A stretch of DNA of 64,000 nucleotides. It comes from Alphaproteobacteria bacterium (GTDB taxonomy: Bacteria; Pseudomonadota; Alphaproteobacteria; UBA6615). Shown here in pieces: positions 8,392 to 18,221 of the stretch (position 1 is its first letter; each line of letters begins with the position of its first letter). The DNA is taken from positions 35,016-99,015 of the forward strand of contig JAJFJA010000061.1 of NCBI GenBank assembly GCA_021774445.1, given 5' to 3'. The position numbers and the translations under genes were made by a program. Under the pieces are notes generated by a model. That model worked only from the letters and a program-made list of their open reading frames with translations. It ran no database searches and had not been told where the DNA came from.

Positions 8392-9978
8392 ATGTCCGAG
8401 CCCACCCTGACACCGATCAAGCGCGCCTTATTGTCCGTCACTGACAAGACTGGCCTTATTGAACTCGCGCAAGCGCTGGCGGCGCGCGGCATCGAAATCC
8501 TCTCCACCGGCGGCACCGCCGCGACCCTGCGCGAGGCCGGAGTACCCCTCACCGAGGTCGCCGAGCGCACCGGTTTCCCCGAGATCATGGGCGGCCGCGT
8601 CAAGACCCTCCATCCCGGAATCCATGGCGGTTTACTGGGTCGCCGCGATCATCCCGGCGACCTGGCGGAAATGAGCCGCCACGGCATCGCGCCGATCGAT
8701 CTGTTGGTCAGCAACCTCTATCCCTTCGAACGAACCGTCGCCGCCGGCGCCGATTATTCCGAATGTATCGAGAATATCGATATTGGCGGTCCGGCAATGA
8801 CCCGCGCCGCCGCCAAGAACCATCGCGACGTCACCGTTGTCGTCGATCCCCTCGATTATGCCGCTTTGCTCGCGGAACTAGCCGCTCATGACGGCTGTAC
8901 CGGCTGGGGCTTGCGCCAACGTCTCGCCGCCAAGGCTTTTGCCCGCACCGCCCAATACGATGCCGCCATCGCGCACTACTTGATGCCGTACCAGGGTCCG
9001 GAGTATCCCCAACATCTGCCGGTACCGGCCACGCTTGTGCAGACTCTGCGCTATGGCGAGAACCCGCACCAATCTGCCGCCCTCTACGCCACCCAGCCGA
9101 CGCGGCCTGGGGTCGCCGGCGCCACGCAAATCCAGGGCAAGGCGCTCAGCTACAACAACCTCGGCGACGCCGACGCAGCACTGGAGCTGGTCGCCGAGTT
9201 CGAACACCCCGCCGTGGTCATCGTCAAACACGCCAATCCGTGTGGCGTCGCCTGCGCGGACACGCTTGCCGACGCCTATCGCCGGGCCCTGACTTGCGAC
9301 CCGGAAAGCGCCTTTGGCGGCATCGTCGCCGCCAACCGTCCCCTCGACGCCGGGACGGCAGCGGCGATCACCGCGCTCTTCACCGAAGTCGTCATCGCCC
9401 CCGGCGCCGACCAAGCAGCCCGCGACATCTTTGCCGGCAAAAAGAACCTCCGCTTGTTGCTGTTGGACGAAATGCCCGACCCGACCGTGCCGACGCCGGT
9501 CATCCGCTCCATCGCCGGCGGCCTTCTGGTGCAGGACCGCGACACCGGACGCAGTACCGCGGCCGAGCTGCGCACCGTCACCAAACGCGCCCCCACCGAT
9601 GCCGAGCAGGCCGACTTACTGTTCGCCGCCACGGTCGCCAAGCACACCAAGTCGAACGCGGTTATCTATGCCAAGGCCGCCGCGACGGTCGGGATCGGCG
9701 CCGGCCAGATGAGTCGCGTCGACGCCGCCGGTATTGCCGCGCGTAAGGCCCGCCACGCCGCCGCCCAGGCCGGTGAGAGCGGCTCTCGTACGGCCGGCTC
9801 GGTCGCCGCGTCGGAAGCCTTCTTCCCCTTTGCCGACGGCTTGCTGGCCGTCATCGAGGCCGGTGCTACCGCGGTTGTTCAACCCGGTGGATCGGTCCGC
9901 GATGATGAGGTCATCGCCGCTGCCGACACCGCCGGCATCGCCATGGTCTTTACCGGCATGCGCCATTTCCGCCACTGA
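8392..9978 (+). CDS. purH: Bifunctional AICAR formyltransferase / IMP cyclohydrolase
   Basis: Catalyses the last two steps of de novo purine synthesis (AICAR to FAICAR to IMP) in the cytosol. 528 residues, the full family length. The N-terminal MGS-like cyclohydrolase domain has LLSVTDKTGLIELAQAL and GGRVKTLHPGIHGGLLGRRD; the formyltransferase domain has LRYGENPHQSAALY, VVIVKHANPCGVA and the late VAASEAFFPFADGLLAVIEA. Starts with ATG 39 bp after the dehydratase gene; there is no obvious terminator between them. Standard housekeeping gene with no visible defect. Confidence 0.97.
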   Translation: MSEPTLTPIKRALLSVTDKTGLIELAQALAARGIEILSTGGTAATLREAGVPLTEVAERTGFPEIMGGRVKTLHPGIHGGLLGRRDHPGDLAEMSRHGIAPIDLLVSNLYPFERTVAAGADYSECIENIDIGGPAMTRAAAKNHRDVTVVVDPLDYAALLAELAAHDGCTGWGLRQRLAAKAFARTAQYDAAIAHYLMPYQGPEYPQHLPVPATLVQTLRYGENPHQSAALYATQPTRPGVAGATQIQGKALSYNNLGDADAALELVAEFEHPAVVIVKHANPCGVACADTLADAYRRALTCDPESAFGGIVAANRPLDAGTAAAITALFTEVVIAPGADQAARDIFAGKKNLRLLLLDEMPDPTVPTPVIRSIAGGLLVQDRDTGRSTAAELRTVTKRAPTDAEQADLLFAATVAKHTKSNAVIYAKAAATVGIGAGQMSRVDAAGIAARKARHAAAQAGESGSRTAGSVAASEAFFPFADGLLAVIEAGATAVVQPGGSVRDDEVIAAADTAGIAMVFTGMRHFRH

Positions 9979-10037
9979 CCGGCCCCGCACGCCCACCCCG
10001 CCTCCGCACACGTCGGCGTCGCACTCCGGTGGGGCAA

Positions 10038-11300
10038 TCAAGACCGTGGCGACGCCTCCGGCACCCGCACGGTCAGCAACAGCAGTCCCCCCACAACCAG
10101 GAGCGGGATCACGACCGCCAGCCCGACCCGTTGGCTGGCGAACTGTGCCGTCACCAGGGCCACCAGCCAGGGTCCGACGAAGGCCGTCGCCTTACCGGAC
10201 AACGCAAACAACCCGAACATCTCGGTTTCCATGCCGCTCGGCGCCAGGCGCGCCATCAGCGACCGGCTCGCCGATTGCGCCGGTCCGACAAACACGCCCA
10301 GAGCGCCGCCGAACACCCAGAACCCACCCACCGACTGCACCAGCAGCAGCGGTATCCCGACCGCCGTCAAACCGACCAAGGCCAGCAGGATCGTCGCCTT
10401 GGCGCCGATTTTATCATCCAGCCAGCCGAACGCGAACGCCCCCGCGCCGGCGGTCACATTCAGCAATATGCCAAACATGATGACCTGCGGCAGCGCCATG
10501 CCGAAGGTCCCGGCGGCGTAGAGCCCACCGAACGCAAAAATCGTGTTGATGCCATCGGTGTAGATCATCCGCGCCACCAGAAACCGCGCCACCAGCCCAT
10601 AACGCCGCAGTTGGCGAAACGTCGTCCACAGCGCCCCCAGACCGAGTCCGACCGCCGCCAGACCATGCCCACCCGACGTCCGATCCTTACTGAACAGCAA
10701 CAACGGCACCGCAAACAGCACCGCCCAGATCGCCACCACCGGACCCGCCGCGCGGACATGCTCCGCCGTCGACATGTCCAGACCGAACAGCACCAGCACC
10801 AGGCCAGCGAGGCCGCCGAGATAACCCAATCCCCACCCCCAACCGGAAACCCGCCCGATCCACCCCGCCGGCGCCAGATCGGGCAGCATGGCGTTGTAGA
10901 ACACCATGCCCAACTCGAAGCTCACCAACCCGATTGCCACCAGCCACAGCAGCAGCAGCCCATCGTCGGGATCCGGGCGCACCAGCCACAGCAAGGCCGA
11001 CGCTGCCGCCATCGCCAGCACCGTCACCGCCAGCCACGGCTTGCGCCGCCCGCCATAATCGGCAATGGCGCCGAGGATCGGGCTCAGCAGCGCAATCGCC
11101 AGCGCGGCCAAACCCGTCATCACGCCCCACTGCACGGTGGCGGCGGCCACATCGCCGACCACCGCCCGTTGGAAATAGGCCGGGATGACGAATGTCATGA
11201 CGATGGTCGGGAAGGGCGAGTTCGCCCAATCGAACAGGCACCACGACAGAATACCACGGCGATCCCGTCCGCCGCCCGCCGCTCCGATTTCAGCACTCAA
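10038..11300 (-). CDS. MFS transporter, UMF1 (Atg22-like) family
   Basis: Inner-membrane transporter of 420 residues with about twelve hydrophobic segments. The N-terminus GILSWCLFDWANSPFPTIVM is the hallmark of the UMF1/Atg22 branch of the major facilitator superfamily, whose bacterial substrates are mostly unknown; the central AIADYGGRRKPWL matches the MFS motif A loop. Convergent with purH, 59 bp apart. Separated from the downstream-lying GDH gene by 146 bp that include one copy of a dispersed repeat (11357-11388). Substrate cannot be inferred. Confidence 0.85.
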   Translation of the reverse strand: MSAEIGAAGGGRDRRGILSWCLFDWANSPFPTIVMTFVIPAYFQRAVVGDVAAATVQWGVMTGLAALAIALLSPILGAIADYGGRRKPWLAVTVLAMAAASALLWLVRPDPDDGLLLLWLVAIGLVSFELGMVFYNAMLPDLAPAGWIGRVSGWGWGLGYLGGLAGLVLVLFGLDMSTAEHVRAAGPVVAIWAVLFAVPLLLFSKDRTSGGHGLAAVGLGLGALWTTFRQLRRYGLVARFLVARMIYTDGINTIFAFGGLYAAGTFGMALPQVIMFGILLNVTAGAGAFAFGWLDDKIGAKATILLALVGLTAVGIPLLLVQSVGGFWVFGGALGVFVGPAQSASRSLMARLAPSGMETEMFGLFALSGKATAFVGPWLVALVTAQFASQRVGLAVVIPLLVVGGLLLLTVRVPEASPRS

Positions 11301-11356
11301 CGGACCGCCTCGTCCTTCGCCGCTTCCCGGTGCCCGAGTTAGTACGATTTATTCGC

Positions 11357-11388
11357 CGTCGTTGCGAGCGCGGCGAAGCCATCCAATC
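11357..11388 (+). repeat. Dispersed intergenic repeat, copy 1
   Basis: Imperfect copy of a short element with the core GTTGCGAGCG-n-GCGAAGC-n-ATCCA. Similar copies occur at 20415-20446, 40288-40359 (inverted pair) and 52216-52235. It sits between the MFS and GDH genes. The core is like the widespread TTGCGAGC/GAAGCAATCC intergenic repeats known from many proteobacteria. Confidence 0.55.
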
Positions 11389-11446
11389 TCACGATCCGAC
11401 GAATTGTCCACCGGCCTGGCGTCCCCAGGCACTGCCCCGCCTAGGG

Positions 11447-14400
11447 TCAGCCGGCCACCAATGTCCTGAGCTGGCGGTTGGCCACGGTCAACATCGCCAA
11501 GTCGACTTCCAAGGCACTCCGCATTTCCGCAATCAGCGCCCCTGTGCGCTCGACTGCCGGGCGGCGGCTACTGAGCCATTGCTCGATCAACCGCTCACCG
11601 GTGCCGTTCGTCAGCGCCCCGCCGCCGGACCCCTGCAGCACCCCAGTGGTGATCTGCGATTGATGGCTGTAGCTGTCATCGACGATCGCATCCAGCGCCA
11701 ATCGCTGCCACTCCGACTCGGCCCTGACCATACCGGACGCGTCCCGCAGCCAGTCGGCGCCCAGCCAACTGCCGATCTTGAAGTAGATCCGCCCCGCGTC
11801 CACCACCGGGACGCCCGCCGTATCGGCGATCCGCACGATATCGCAAGCCGAACTCAGCAGCTCCAGGCCGGCGATGCGATCCGCCAGTTTTTTCGGCACC
11901 CCCTGCTCCACCAGCGCCGCCGCCCGACTTTTCATGCCGTCTTTGTCGTCATCACCGACAATGTCGGCCAATTTTCCGCCTAGCGTTGCGATCCCCGGTT
12001 CGAAGCGGGCGATCGTTTCGGTGATGTTCAATGGCTGCTGGTCATTATCCAGGAACCACTTCGTCACCCGCTCGACCAGACGCATCAGCTGGGTCACCAT
12101 TTGCGCCTGCACATTTGCCGCGACCTTGTTGTCCAATTTTTCCACGTCGCGCCAAACCGGCCGCAGGTCGAACGCATCCCGCGCCGCCACGAACGCCCTG
12201 GCGATATCGGCCGCCGGCAATCCGGTGCGCGCCCGCATGCCATGTACGAAAGTAGCACCCGCCCGGTTGATCAGGCTGTTCACCACATAGGTGGCGATGA
12301 TCTCCCGCCGCAATCGATGGCCGGCGATCTGCTCGGGATATTTATCCCGCAGCTTCTTCGGGAAATAGCGTGCCTGATCGCGCACCAGATAGTCGTCATC
12401 CGGTACATTCGTCGGCAACAACTCCCCATAAAGATCCAACTTGGCATAGGAAAACAGCACCGCGGTTTCCGGTCGCGTCAGACCTTCGCGATTGGTCTGC
12501 CGGCGCGCCATTTCCTCGTCATCCGGTAGGAACTCGATCTCGCGATTGAGCCGGCCGGTGCGCTCCATGCCGCGGATCATCCGCCATTGTTGATCCAGCA
12601 ATCCCGCCGCCTGCAGGCCGGCCAGGCTAATCGCCTGGGTTTGCAGATAATTGTCGTTCAGCACCAGCCCGGCCACGTCGTCCGTCATGCCGGCCAGCAA
12701 CGCATTGCGCTGCTTCTCGGTCATGTCGCCATTGGCCACCACGTCGTCGAGCACGATCTTGATGTTGACCTCATGGTCGGACGTGTCCACGCCGGCCGAG
12801 TTGTCGATGAAATCGGTATTGATCAGACCGCCCGCCCGCGCGAACTCGATCCGGCCACGCTGCGTAATGCCAAGGTTGGCGCCCTCGCCGATGACCTTGC
12901 AGCGCAGCTCGCGCGCATCGACGCGCAACGGATCATTCGTGCGATCACCGGCGTCCAAATGACTCTCGGACGCTGACTTCACGTAAGTACCGATGCCGCC
13001 GAACCACAACAGATCGGCCGGCGCCTGCAACACCAGCCGCAGCAAATCGTTCGGCGCCAATTGCGCCTCTTCGGTCTGCAACAGCGCCTGTATTTGCGGC
13101 GATAGTTTGATCGTCTTGGCGTGCCGGTCGAAAACCCCGCCGCCTTCGGAAATCAGCGCCGCCTCATAGTCCGACCAGCTCGACCTCGGCAGCGCGAACA
13201 GCCGTTTGCGCTCGGCGAAGCCGACCTTCGGATCCGGGTCCGGGTCGATGAAGATGTGCAGATGGTTGAACGCCCCGATCAGCCGGATATGCTCGCTCAG
13301 CAACATCCCGTTGCCGAACACGTCTCCCGACATGTCGCCGACCCCCACCACCGTGAACGGCTCAGCTTGGGTGTCGTGCCCCAATTCCCGGAAGTGGCGT
13401 TTAACCGATTCCCAGGCACCGCGGGCGGTGATGCCCATTTTCTTGTGGTCATAGCCCGCCGAGCCGCCGGAGGCGAACGCGTCGCCCAACCAAAACCCGT
13501 AATCCTTGCTGATGCCGTTGGCGATGTCCGAGAACGTCGCGGTGCCTTTGTCCGCCGCGACCACCAAATAGGGATCGTCTTCATCATGGCGCACGACCCC
13601 GTCCGGCGGCACCACGGCCCCGCCGACAAGATTGTCGGTAATATCGAGCATGCCGCGCATCAAGGTGGAGTAGCAGGCCACCACTTCATCCATCAGTTGC
13701 TGCCGGTCGCCGGCGCTCGGCAGTTGCTTGCAGACGAAACCGCCTTTCGAGCCGACCGGCACGATGACCGCGTTCTTCACCATCTGCGCCTTGACCAGAC
13801 CCAGCACTTCGGTGCGGAAATCCTCCCGCCGGTCGGACCAGCGGATGCCGCCACGCGCCACCTTGCCGCCACGCAGATGACAGCCTTCCATCTTCGGGCT
13901 GTAGACGAAGATCTCCACCATCGGCCGCGGTTCGGGCAGCCCGTCGACCGCCCGGCTGTTCAGCTTGACCGAAAGGTAGCTGGCGAACGCCCCGGCCTCG
14001 TCGGTACGGAAATAGTTCGTCCGTAACGTCGCCTGAACGACATTGAGGAAATGCCGCAGGATGCGGTCTTCGTCGAGATTGGCGACTTGTTCCAGCCGCG
14101 TCTCGATCTCCCGCACCAAGGCGCTGCTATCCGTGTTCTCACCGGCGCCGGGGCCCGCCGGATCGAACCGGGTTTGGAACAAGCGCACAAGCAATGCCGC
14201 CAACCCCGCGTTGGCGGACAAAGTTTCTTCCATATAAGCCTGGCTGAACGGGATTCTGGCCTGGCGCAGGAATTTGCAATAGGCCCGCAGCACCAGCACC
14301 TCGCGCCACTCCAGCCCGGCACCCAGTACCAGCCTGTTGAAACCGTCATTCTCTACATCGCCGGAGAACACCCGGCCGAAAGTGGCGTGAAACTTGTCCT

Positions 14401-16300
14401 TTACCGTCGCAATATCTGTGATCGCCCCGGCCTGGCTGGTCAGCTCGAAATCGGTGACCCAAACCCGTTCGGCGCCGCCCGTCAGCGACACCTCATAGGG
14501 TTCCTCGCTGATCACCCGCAGACCCATATTCTCCAGCATCGGCAGAATGTCGGATAGGGGCAGCGGCCGGCCGCCGTGATAGAGCTTTAGCTGCAGCTCG
14601 TTCTCTTGCGCTTCCAGAGCCCGGTAGAGATTCATGCCGAGCACGCCGTCGGCCAGGCATTTTTCCGCCTCGTCGATATCGAGAATGGTCTCGTCCGGCG
14701 AGTAATTGTCGCGATAGCCGGAGCTGAAGGCATGACTATAGCGGTGGAACAGCCGCAACCCGGCTTCTTCGCCCTTGGCTTCCACCAGCGCCTCGCGCAG
14801 CCGGTCCGCCCACGACCGTGCCGCTTCCACCATCGCACTTTCGATATCGGCGATGTTATAGCTCGCCATCTGGCCGGGCGTCGTCTTGACGATAAACAAC
14901 ACTTGGGCGAGCACGGAATCGCTCGCCAACTGCGGCGTGAAGGCCACGACCGCGCCGTCCAGGGCATGTTCCAGTATTTCGCCCAGGCGTTCCCGCAACT
15001 CGCTGCTATAGCGCTCCCGCGGCACATAGACCAAAGCCGTCACGAAGCGCTCGAAACCATCCTGCCGCATGAACAGCGCAATGCGCTGCCGCTCTTGCAG
15101 TTGCAGAATGCCGATAGCGTTGTCGTACAACCTGTCTTCGTCGATCTGCAGCAGCTCATCGCGCGGATAGGCCGCCAGAATATGGGCCAGTGCCTTGTAG
15201 TCATGGCTGGCCCGCGGGAACCCGGCCCGCGCGATCACTTTTTGCAGTTTGTGGCGAACTTCGGGAATGCTGTGCGGGTTCCGCCCATAGGCCGTGGAAG
15301 TGAACAAACCGACGATCACTTCCTCGCCGACCACCTGGCCCTTTTTATCGAACCGCTTGACCCCGATCAGGTCCAGATGAACCGCCCGATGCACCGTCGA
15401 TCTGGCGCTGCCCTTGGTGATCATCAGCAGTTGCGACTGCTGCATCAGGGCCCAAGCCTCCGACGGCAGCGCCTCGCCGTCCCGCCAATTCTCCAGCACC
15501 TCGCGGTCGGCCGCGCGTAGCAGTCCCAAGCCGCCGTCCGCGACCACCATGCGCATCCGCTCGCCTTGGCCTTTGTAGTCGTAGCGGCGATAGCCGAGCA
15601 GGGTGAAATGATCGTCGAGCAGCCAGCTGATGAAGGCGTCCGCTTCCGCGACGCTTTCGGCCGCCAATTTGGCGGCGCCGTCCTTGAGGTTCACGGCGAC
15701 CGCCGCCACCGCCTCCTGCATCGCCGGCCAGTCTTCGACCGCCGCCCGCACATCGGCCAGCACCTGGTCGATACCGGCCTTGATGTCTTCCATCATCTTC
15801 GGGTCGGATTGCTCATCGACCTCGAAATGCATGAAGGACTCGCGGCCGCCGGCGCCATTCGCCGCCAATTCCTGCAGGCCGGTAATTTTGCCCTCTTGGT
15901 CGCGCTGCACGGGGACCGTGGGGTGAATGATAATATGGACAGTCAGATTGTGCCGATTGAGTTCCGCCGTCACCGAATCCACCAAGAACGGCATGTCGTC
16001 ATTGACGATTTCAATGACCGTGTGGTGTGACTTATAGCCATGGTCGGCGAGCCTGGGGCTGAACACCCTGACTTTCGCTTCGCCCGCGGCGCGGCTCTGC
16101 CCGAACTGCCACAGCGACAGCGCGGAGCCATATAGCGCCTCCGGGCTGTGGGCGGCCATGTCCGCCGGCGCCACATTGGCGTAATAGCGCCTGATGAAGG
16201 CTTCGGCTTCCACGGCCCGCGGCCCGCGCAGCTTCTTCTGCAATATTGCGACGACGTGCTCGGTGAGCTCGTCCTTAAGATTTTCGATCCTGGGCGCCAT
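11447..16300 (-). CDS. NAD-specific glutamate dehydrogenase, large (GDH-180 type)
   Basis: Oxidatively deaminates glutamate to 2-oxoglutarate and ammonia with NAD. 1617 residues, typical of the ~180-kDa class found in Proteobacteria and Streptomyces. The long N-terminal region carries ACT-like regulatory modules in this family (HYTVIEIVNDDMPFLVDSVT-like text is readable near residue 95). The catalytic region in the second half shows ARGGIRWSDRREDFRTEVLG, PVGSKGGFVCKQ with the lysine-rich substrate site, and VVGVGDMSGDVFGNGMLLS of the NAD domain. It stands alone and no promoter was identified upstream. The functional counterpart of the amtB nitrogen gene at 22008 in ammonia metabolism. Confidence 0.95.
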   Translation of the reverse strand: MAPRIENLKDELTEHVVAILQKKLRGPRAVEAEAFIRRYYANVAPADMAAHSPEALYGSALSLWQFGQSRAAGEAKVRVFSPRLADHGYKSHHTVIEIVNDDMPFLVDSVTAELNRHNLTVHIIIHPTVPVQRDQEGKITGLQELAANGAGGRESFMHFEVDEQSDPKMMEDIKAGIDQVLADVRAAVEDWPAMQEAVAAVAVNLKDGAAKLAAESVAEADAFISWLLDDHFTLLGYRRYDYKGQGERMRMVVADGGLGLLRAADREVLENWRDGEALPSEAWALMQQSQLLMITKGSARSTVHRAVHLDLIGVKRFDKKGQVVGEEVIVGLFTSTAYGRNPHSIPEVRHKLQKVIARAGFPRASHDYKALAHILAAYPRDELLQIDEDRLYDNAIGILQLQERQRIALFMRQDGFERFVTALVYVPRERYSSELRERLGEILEHALDGAVVAFTPQLASDSVLAQVLFIVKTTPGQMASYNIADIESAMVEAARSWADRLREALVEAKGEEAGLRLFHRYSHAFSSGYRDNYSPDETILDIDEAEKCLADGVLGMNLYRALEAQENELQLKLYHGGRPLPLSDILPMLENMGLRVISEEPYEVSLTGGAERVWVTDFELTSQAGAITDIATVKDKFHATFGRVFSGDVENDGFNRLVLGAGLEWREVLVLRAYCKFLRQARIPFSQAYMEETLSANAGLAALLVRLFQTRFDPAGPGAGENTDSSALVREIETRLEQVANLDEDRILRHFLNVVQATLRTNYFRTDEAGAFASYLSVKLNSRAVDGLPEPRPMVEIFVYSPKMEGCHLRGGKVARGGIRWSDRREDFRTEVLGLVKAQMVKNAVIVPVGSKGGFVCKQLPSAGDRQQLMDEVVACYSTLMRGMLDITDNLVGGAVVPPDGVVRHDEDDPYLVVAADKGTATFSDIANGISKDYGFWLGDAFASGGSAGYDHKKMGITARGAWESVKRHFRELGHDTQAEPFTVVGVGDMSGDVFGNGMLLSEHIRLIGAFNHLHIFIDPDPDPKVGFAERKRLFALPRSSWSDYEAALISEGGGVFDRHAKTIKLSPQIQALLQTEEAQLAPNDLLRLVLQAPADLLWFGGIGTYVKSASESHLDAGDRTNDPLRVDARELRCKVIGEGANLGITQRGRIEFARAGGLINTDFIDNSAGVDTSDHEVNIKIVLDDVVANGDMTEKQRNALLAGMTDDVAGLVLNDNYLQTQAISLAGLQAAGLLDQQWRMIRGMERTGRLNREIEFLPDDEEMARRQTNREGLTRPETAVLFSYAKLDLYGELLPTNVPDDDYLVRDQARYFPKKLRDKYPEQIAGHRLRREIIATYVVNSLINRAGATFVHGMRARTGLPAADIARAFVAARDAFDLRPVWRDVEKLDNKVAANVQAQMVTQLMRLVERVTKWFLDNDQQPLNITETIARFEPGIATLGGKLADIVGDDDKDGMKSRAAALVEQGVPKKLADRIAGLELLSSACDIVRIADTAGVPVVDAGRIYFKIGSWLGADWLRDASGMVRAESEWQRLALDAIVDDSYSHQSQITTGVLQGSGGGALTNGTGERLIEQWLSSRRPAVERTGALIAEMRSALEVDLAMLTVANRQLRTLVAG

Positions 16301-16446
16301 AACGAGTTCCCCTACGCCTCATTTTCGCTGCACCAGCAACAATGGACGCATGTTGATAGCCAAGGAAACCTCAAAAGCGATTTAATATTGGTGAATTCGC
16401 GCCGATTCGGCAGCGCCGACGCAACCGCTGGACGGCTGCCGCGGCG

Positions 16447-17358
16447 TCACACCCGCAAGGGCGCCCCAAGTATTTTCGACGCTTCCTCCGGCGCGACCCC
16501 GCTCGCGATCAGCCGCACGGCAAACGTGTAGCGCAGATCGCGCAATTCCAGATGTTTTAGGTTGGCCTTCTTGCGCGCGGCGCGAAAGCCCGGCTCGGCG
16601 TCCTCCAGCGGCATTCTGCCGCCGACTGAGCGGCTCGCCAGGAAGACCCGGTCCAGGTCGGCAGCCTTCAACCGCAGCCTGGCCAGTAGCTCGCGAACCG
16701 GCCCCGGCAGCGCCACCGTCCGGCCGGTCCCCGCGCCATCCGCGCCGAAATGCACGACCGCGACATCGCCGTCGAGATCGACGGCGCCCCAAGTCAGCGC
16801 CTTGGCTTCCTCTGGCTCCGCGCCCGTACCCAACAGGAAGACCATGAGGTCTTGCAGGAAGGGCGGCGCCGCGGCGAGCAAGCGCGCTTCTTCCTCTTGG
16901 CTGAGGCAATGGCCCTGCCATCCGGCCGCGTCTTCGCTCTCGGTGGCCACCGGCGCCACCGCGCGGGATCGTTTCAGGCGGCTGCTCAGCCGCGCCAGCG
17001 CCGCCACCCCCAACGCCGCCCGGGCCCGCAGCCGACCGCCATGCCGCAAGGCATCGCGTGCCAGTGCCAGGCTACGCCCGCGCCAGCCGCTCCTGCCGTC
17101 GGCCAAACTGATCTGCGCCGTCCTGGCGACGTTCGCCGCCGCCTCACGATTGTGCTCGGCCTCATAGACCTCAGCCTGCAGCAACCGTAGCGCCGCCAGC
17201 GCCTTTTCTTTATCGAGTGTGCGTGCCGATCGGGTATAGCACTTGCCGTCATGGGTGACCTGCAGATACCAGGTCTGCCCCGGCCGAACGCGCCCCGTCC
17301 GCTCGTCCAGCAGCTTTTCGCGGTATATCGACGCCCTGCCCACGTACCTCCCCCGCAC
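16447..17358 (-). pseudogene. Degenerate tyrosine recombinase (phage integrase) remnant
   Basis: 303-residue ORF resembling an integrase. The N-terminal arm reads TWYLQVTHDGKCYTRSARTL and a core-binding segment follows; the catalytic domain starts near residue 150 (CLSQEEEARLLAA) and includes LLGTGAEPEEAKALTW and LRDLRYTFAVRLIASGV. Catalytic residues are lost: the box-I Arg is Glu181, the His of HxxR is Arg273, and the frame ends at KILGAPLRV, before the last His and the nucleophilic Tyr. It lies just beyond the 3' end of tRNA-Gly, the classic attachment position, so it is probably the relic of an integrated element. It is either a decaying pseudogene or a DNA-binding derivative. Confidence 0.75.
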
Positions 17359-17408
17359 CGGTCCTATGGGGTGAAGCCATGTACCGGTGGTACCGCGCGC
17401 ACCTCCCC

Positions 17409-17448
17409 GCGAGCCCCCGACCGGCGAATTTGCAACGCCAGGGCTCGC
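17409..17448. repeat. Inverted repeat downstream of tRNA-Gly
   Basis: Perfect 8-bp arms GCGAGCCC (17409-17416) and GGGCTCGC (17441-17448) with a 24-nt loop, located 14 bp beyond the encoded CCA of the tRNA. No T-tract follows on either strand. It could end or process the tRNA transcript, or be part of an old attachment site. Confidence 0.4.
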
Positions 17449-17460
17449 AGCGCCAGGGTA

Positions 17461-17536
<76 letters not shown>

Positions 17537-17644
17537 GCGGGATACCGGTCGGCAAGTAAGCGCACCCACGCCCCGATTGCAAGGGGAGACTTGCCGAATT
17601 TACGACATTGAGCGGTCGTCACCCAGACGCTATAGAAATCGGCC

Positions 17645-18169
17645 ATGATTACTCTTGATCAGCAGGAACGGTCGCTGATGTCGCGATTGGCGCATCTGGG
17701 CATCGACACCACGATCCATCGCCATCCGCCGCTGCACACCGTCGCCGAATCCAAGCAGCTGCGTGGCACCCTGCCCGGTGCCCACATCAAGAACCTGTTC
17801 CTGCGCGATAAGAAGCGCACCCTATGGCTGGCCACGGTCCTGGAAGACCGCGCCGTGGACCTCAAGCGGCTCCGCACCGAACTCGGCGCCCGCGGCAACC
17901 TCAGTTTCGGCAGCGCCGAGTTGCTGGCCCAGGCCCTTGGTGTCGCCCCCGGGGCGGTTACCCCCCTGGCGGTGCTCAACGACCCGACGCAACGCGTACA
18001 GCTTGTCTTCGACCGGGACGTCCTGGCAAATAGTCCTGTCAACGCCCACCCGTTACACAACCAGGCCACCATCGCCATTGCCCCGGACGATCTCTTGCGC
18101 TTCGTCCGCGATTGCGGCCATGAGCCTCAAATCCTTGATTTTGCCGCCCATGTCGGTTCACGGACTTGA
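17645..18169 (+). CDS. Prolyl-tRNA editing protein ProX (YbaK/EbsC-type deacylase)
   Basis: Small free-standing editing enzyme that hydrolyses mischarged Ala-tRNA(Pro) in the cytosol. 174 residues, normal for the ProX group. Readable family blocks: HPPLHTVAESKQLRG, GAHIKNLFLRDKK with the conserved lysine and Asn-Leu-Phe-Leu-x-Asp element, GNLSFGSAELL and VTPLAVLND. Starts at ATG 17645, about 108 bp after the 5' end of the divergently oriented tRNA-Gly gene. The next gene (thioredoxin/TPR) starts 52 bp later on the same strand. Confidence 0.87.
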   Translation: MITLDQQERSLMSRLAHLGIDTTIHRHPPLHTVAESKQLRGTLPGAHIKNLFLRDKKRTLWLATVLEDRAVDLKRLRTELGARGNLSFGSAELLAQALGVAPGAVTPLAVLNDPTQRVQLVFDRDVLANSPVNAHPLHNQATIAIAPDDLLRFVRDCGHEPQILDFAAHVGSRT

Positions 18170-18221
18170 GAAAACCCTGTCCCAGCGCCATTTAAAGGCT
18201 GCAAAGCCGCATTGAGGAAAT

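Noticed and set aside
10029..11342. Long plus-strand ORF (437 codons) opposite the MFS transporter gene
   Set aside because: Its translation is Arg/Gln/His/Pro-rich with no fold character; it is the antisense shadow of the MFS gene in GC-rich DNA.
12101..15520. Several plus-strand ORFs opposite the GDH gene
   Set aside because: All lie within the 1617-residue GDH frame, which has complete catalytic motifs; the plus-strand translations are shadows.
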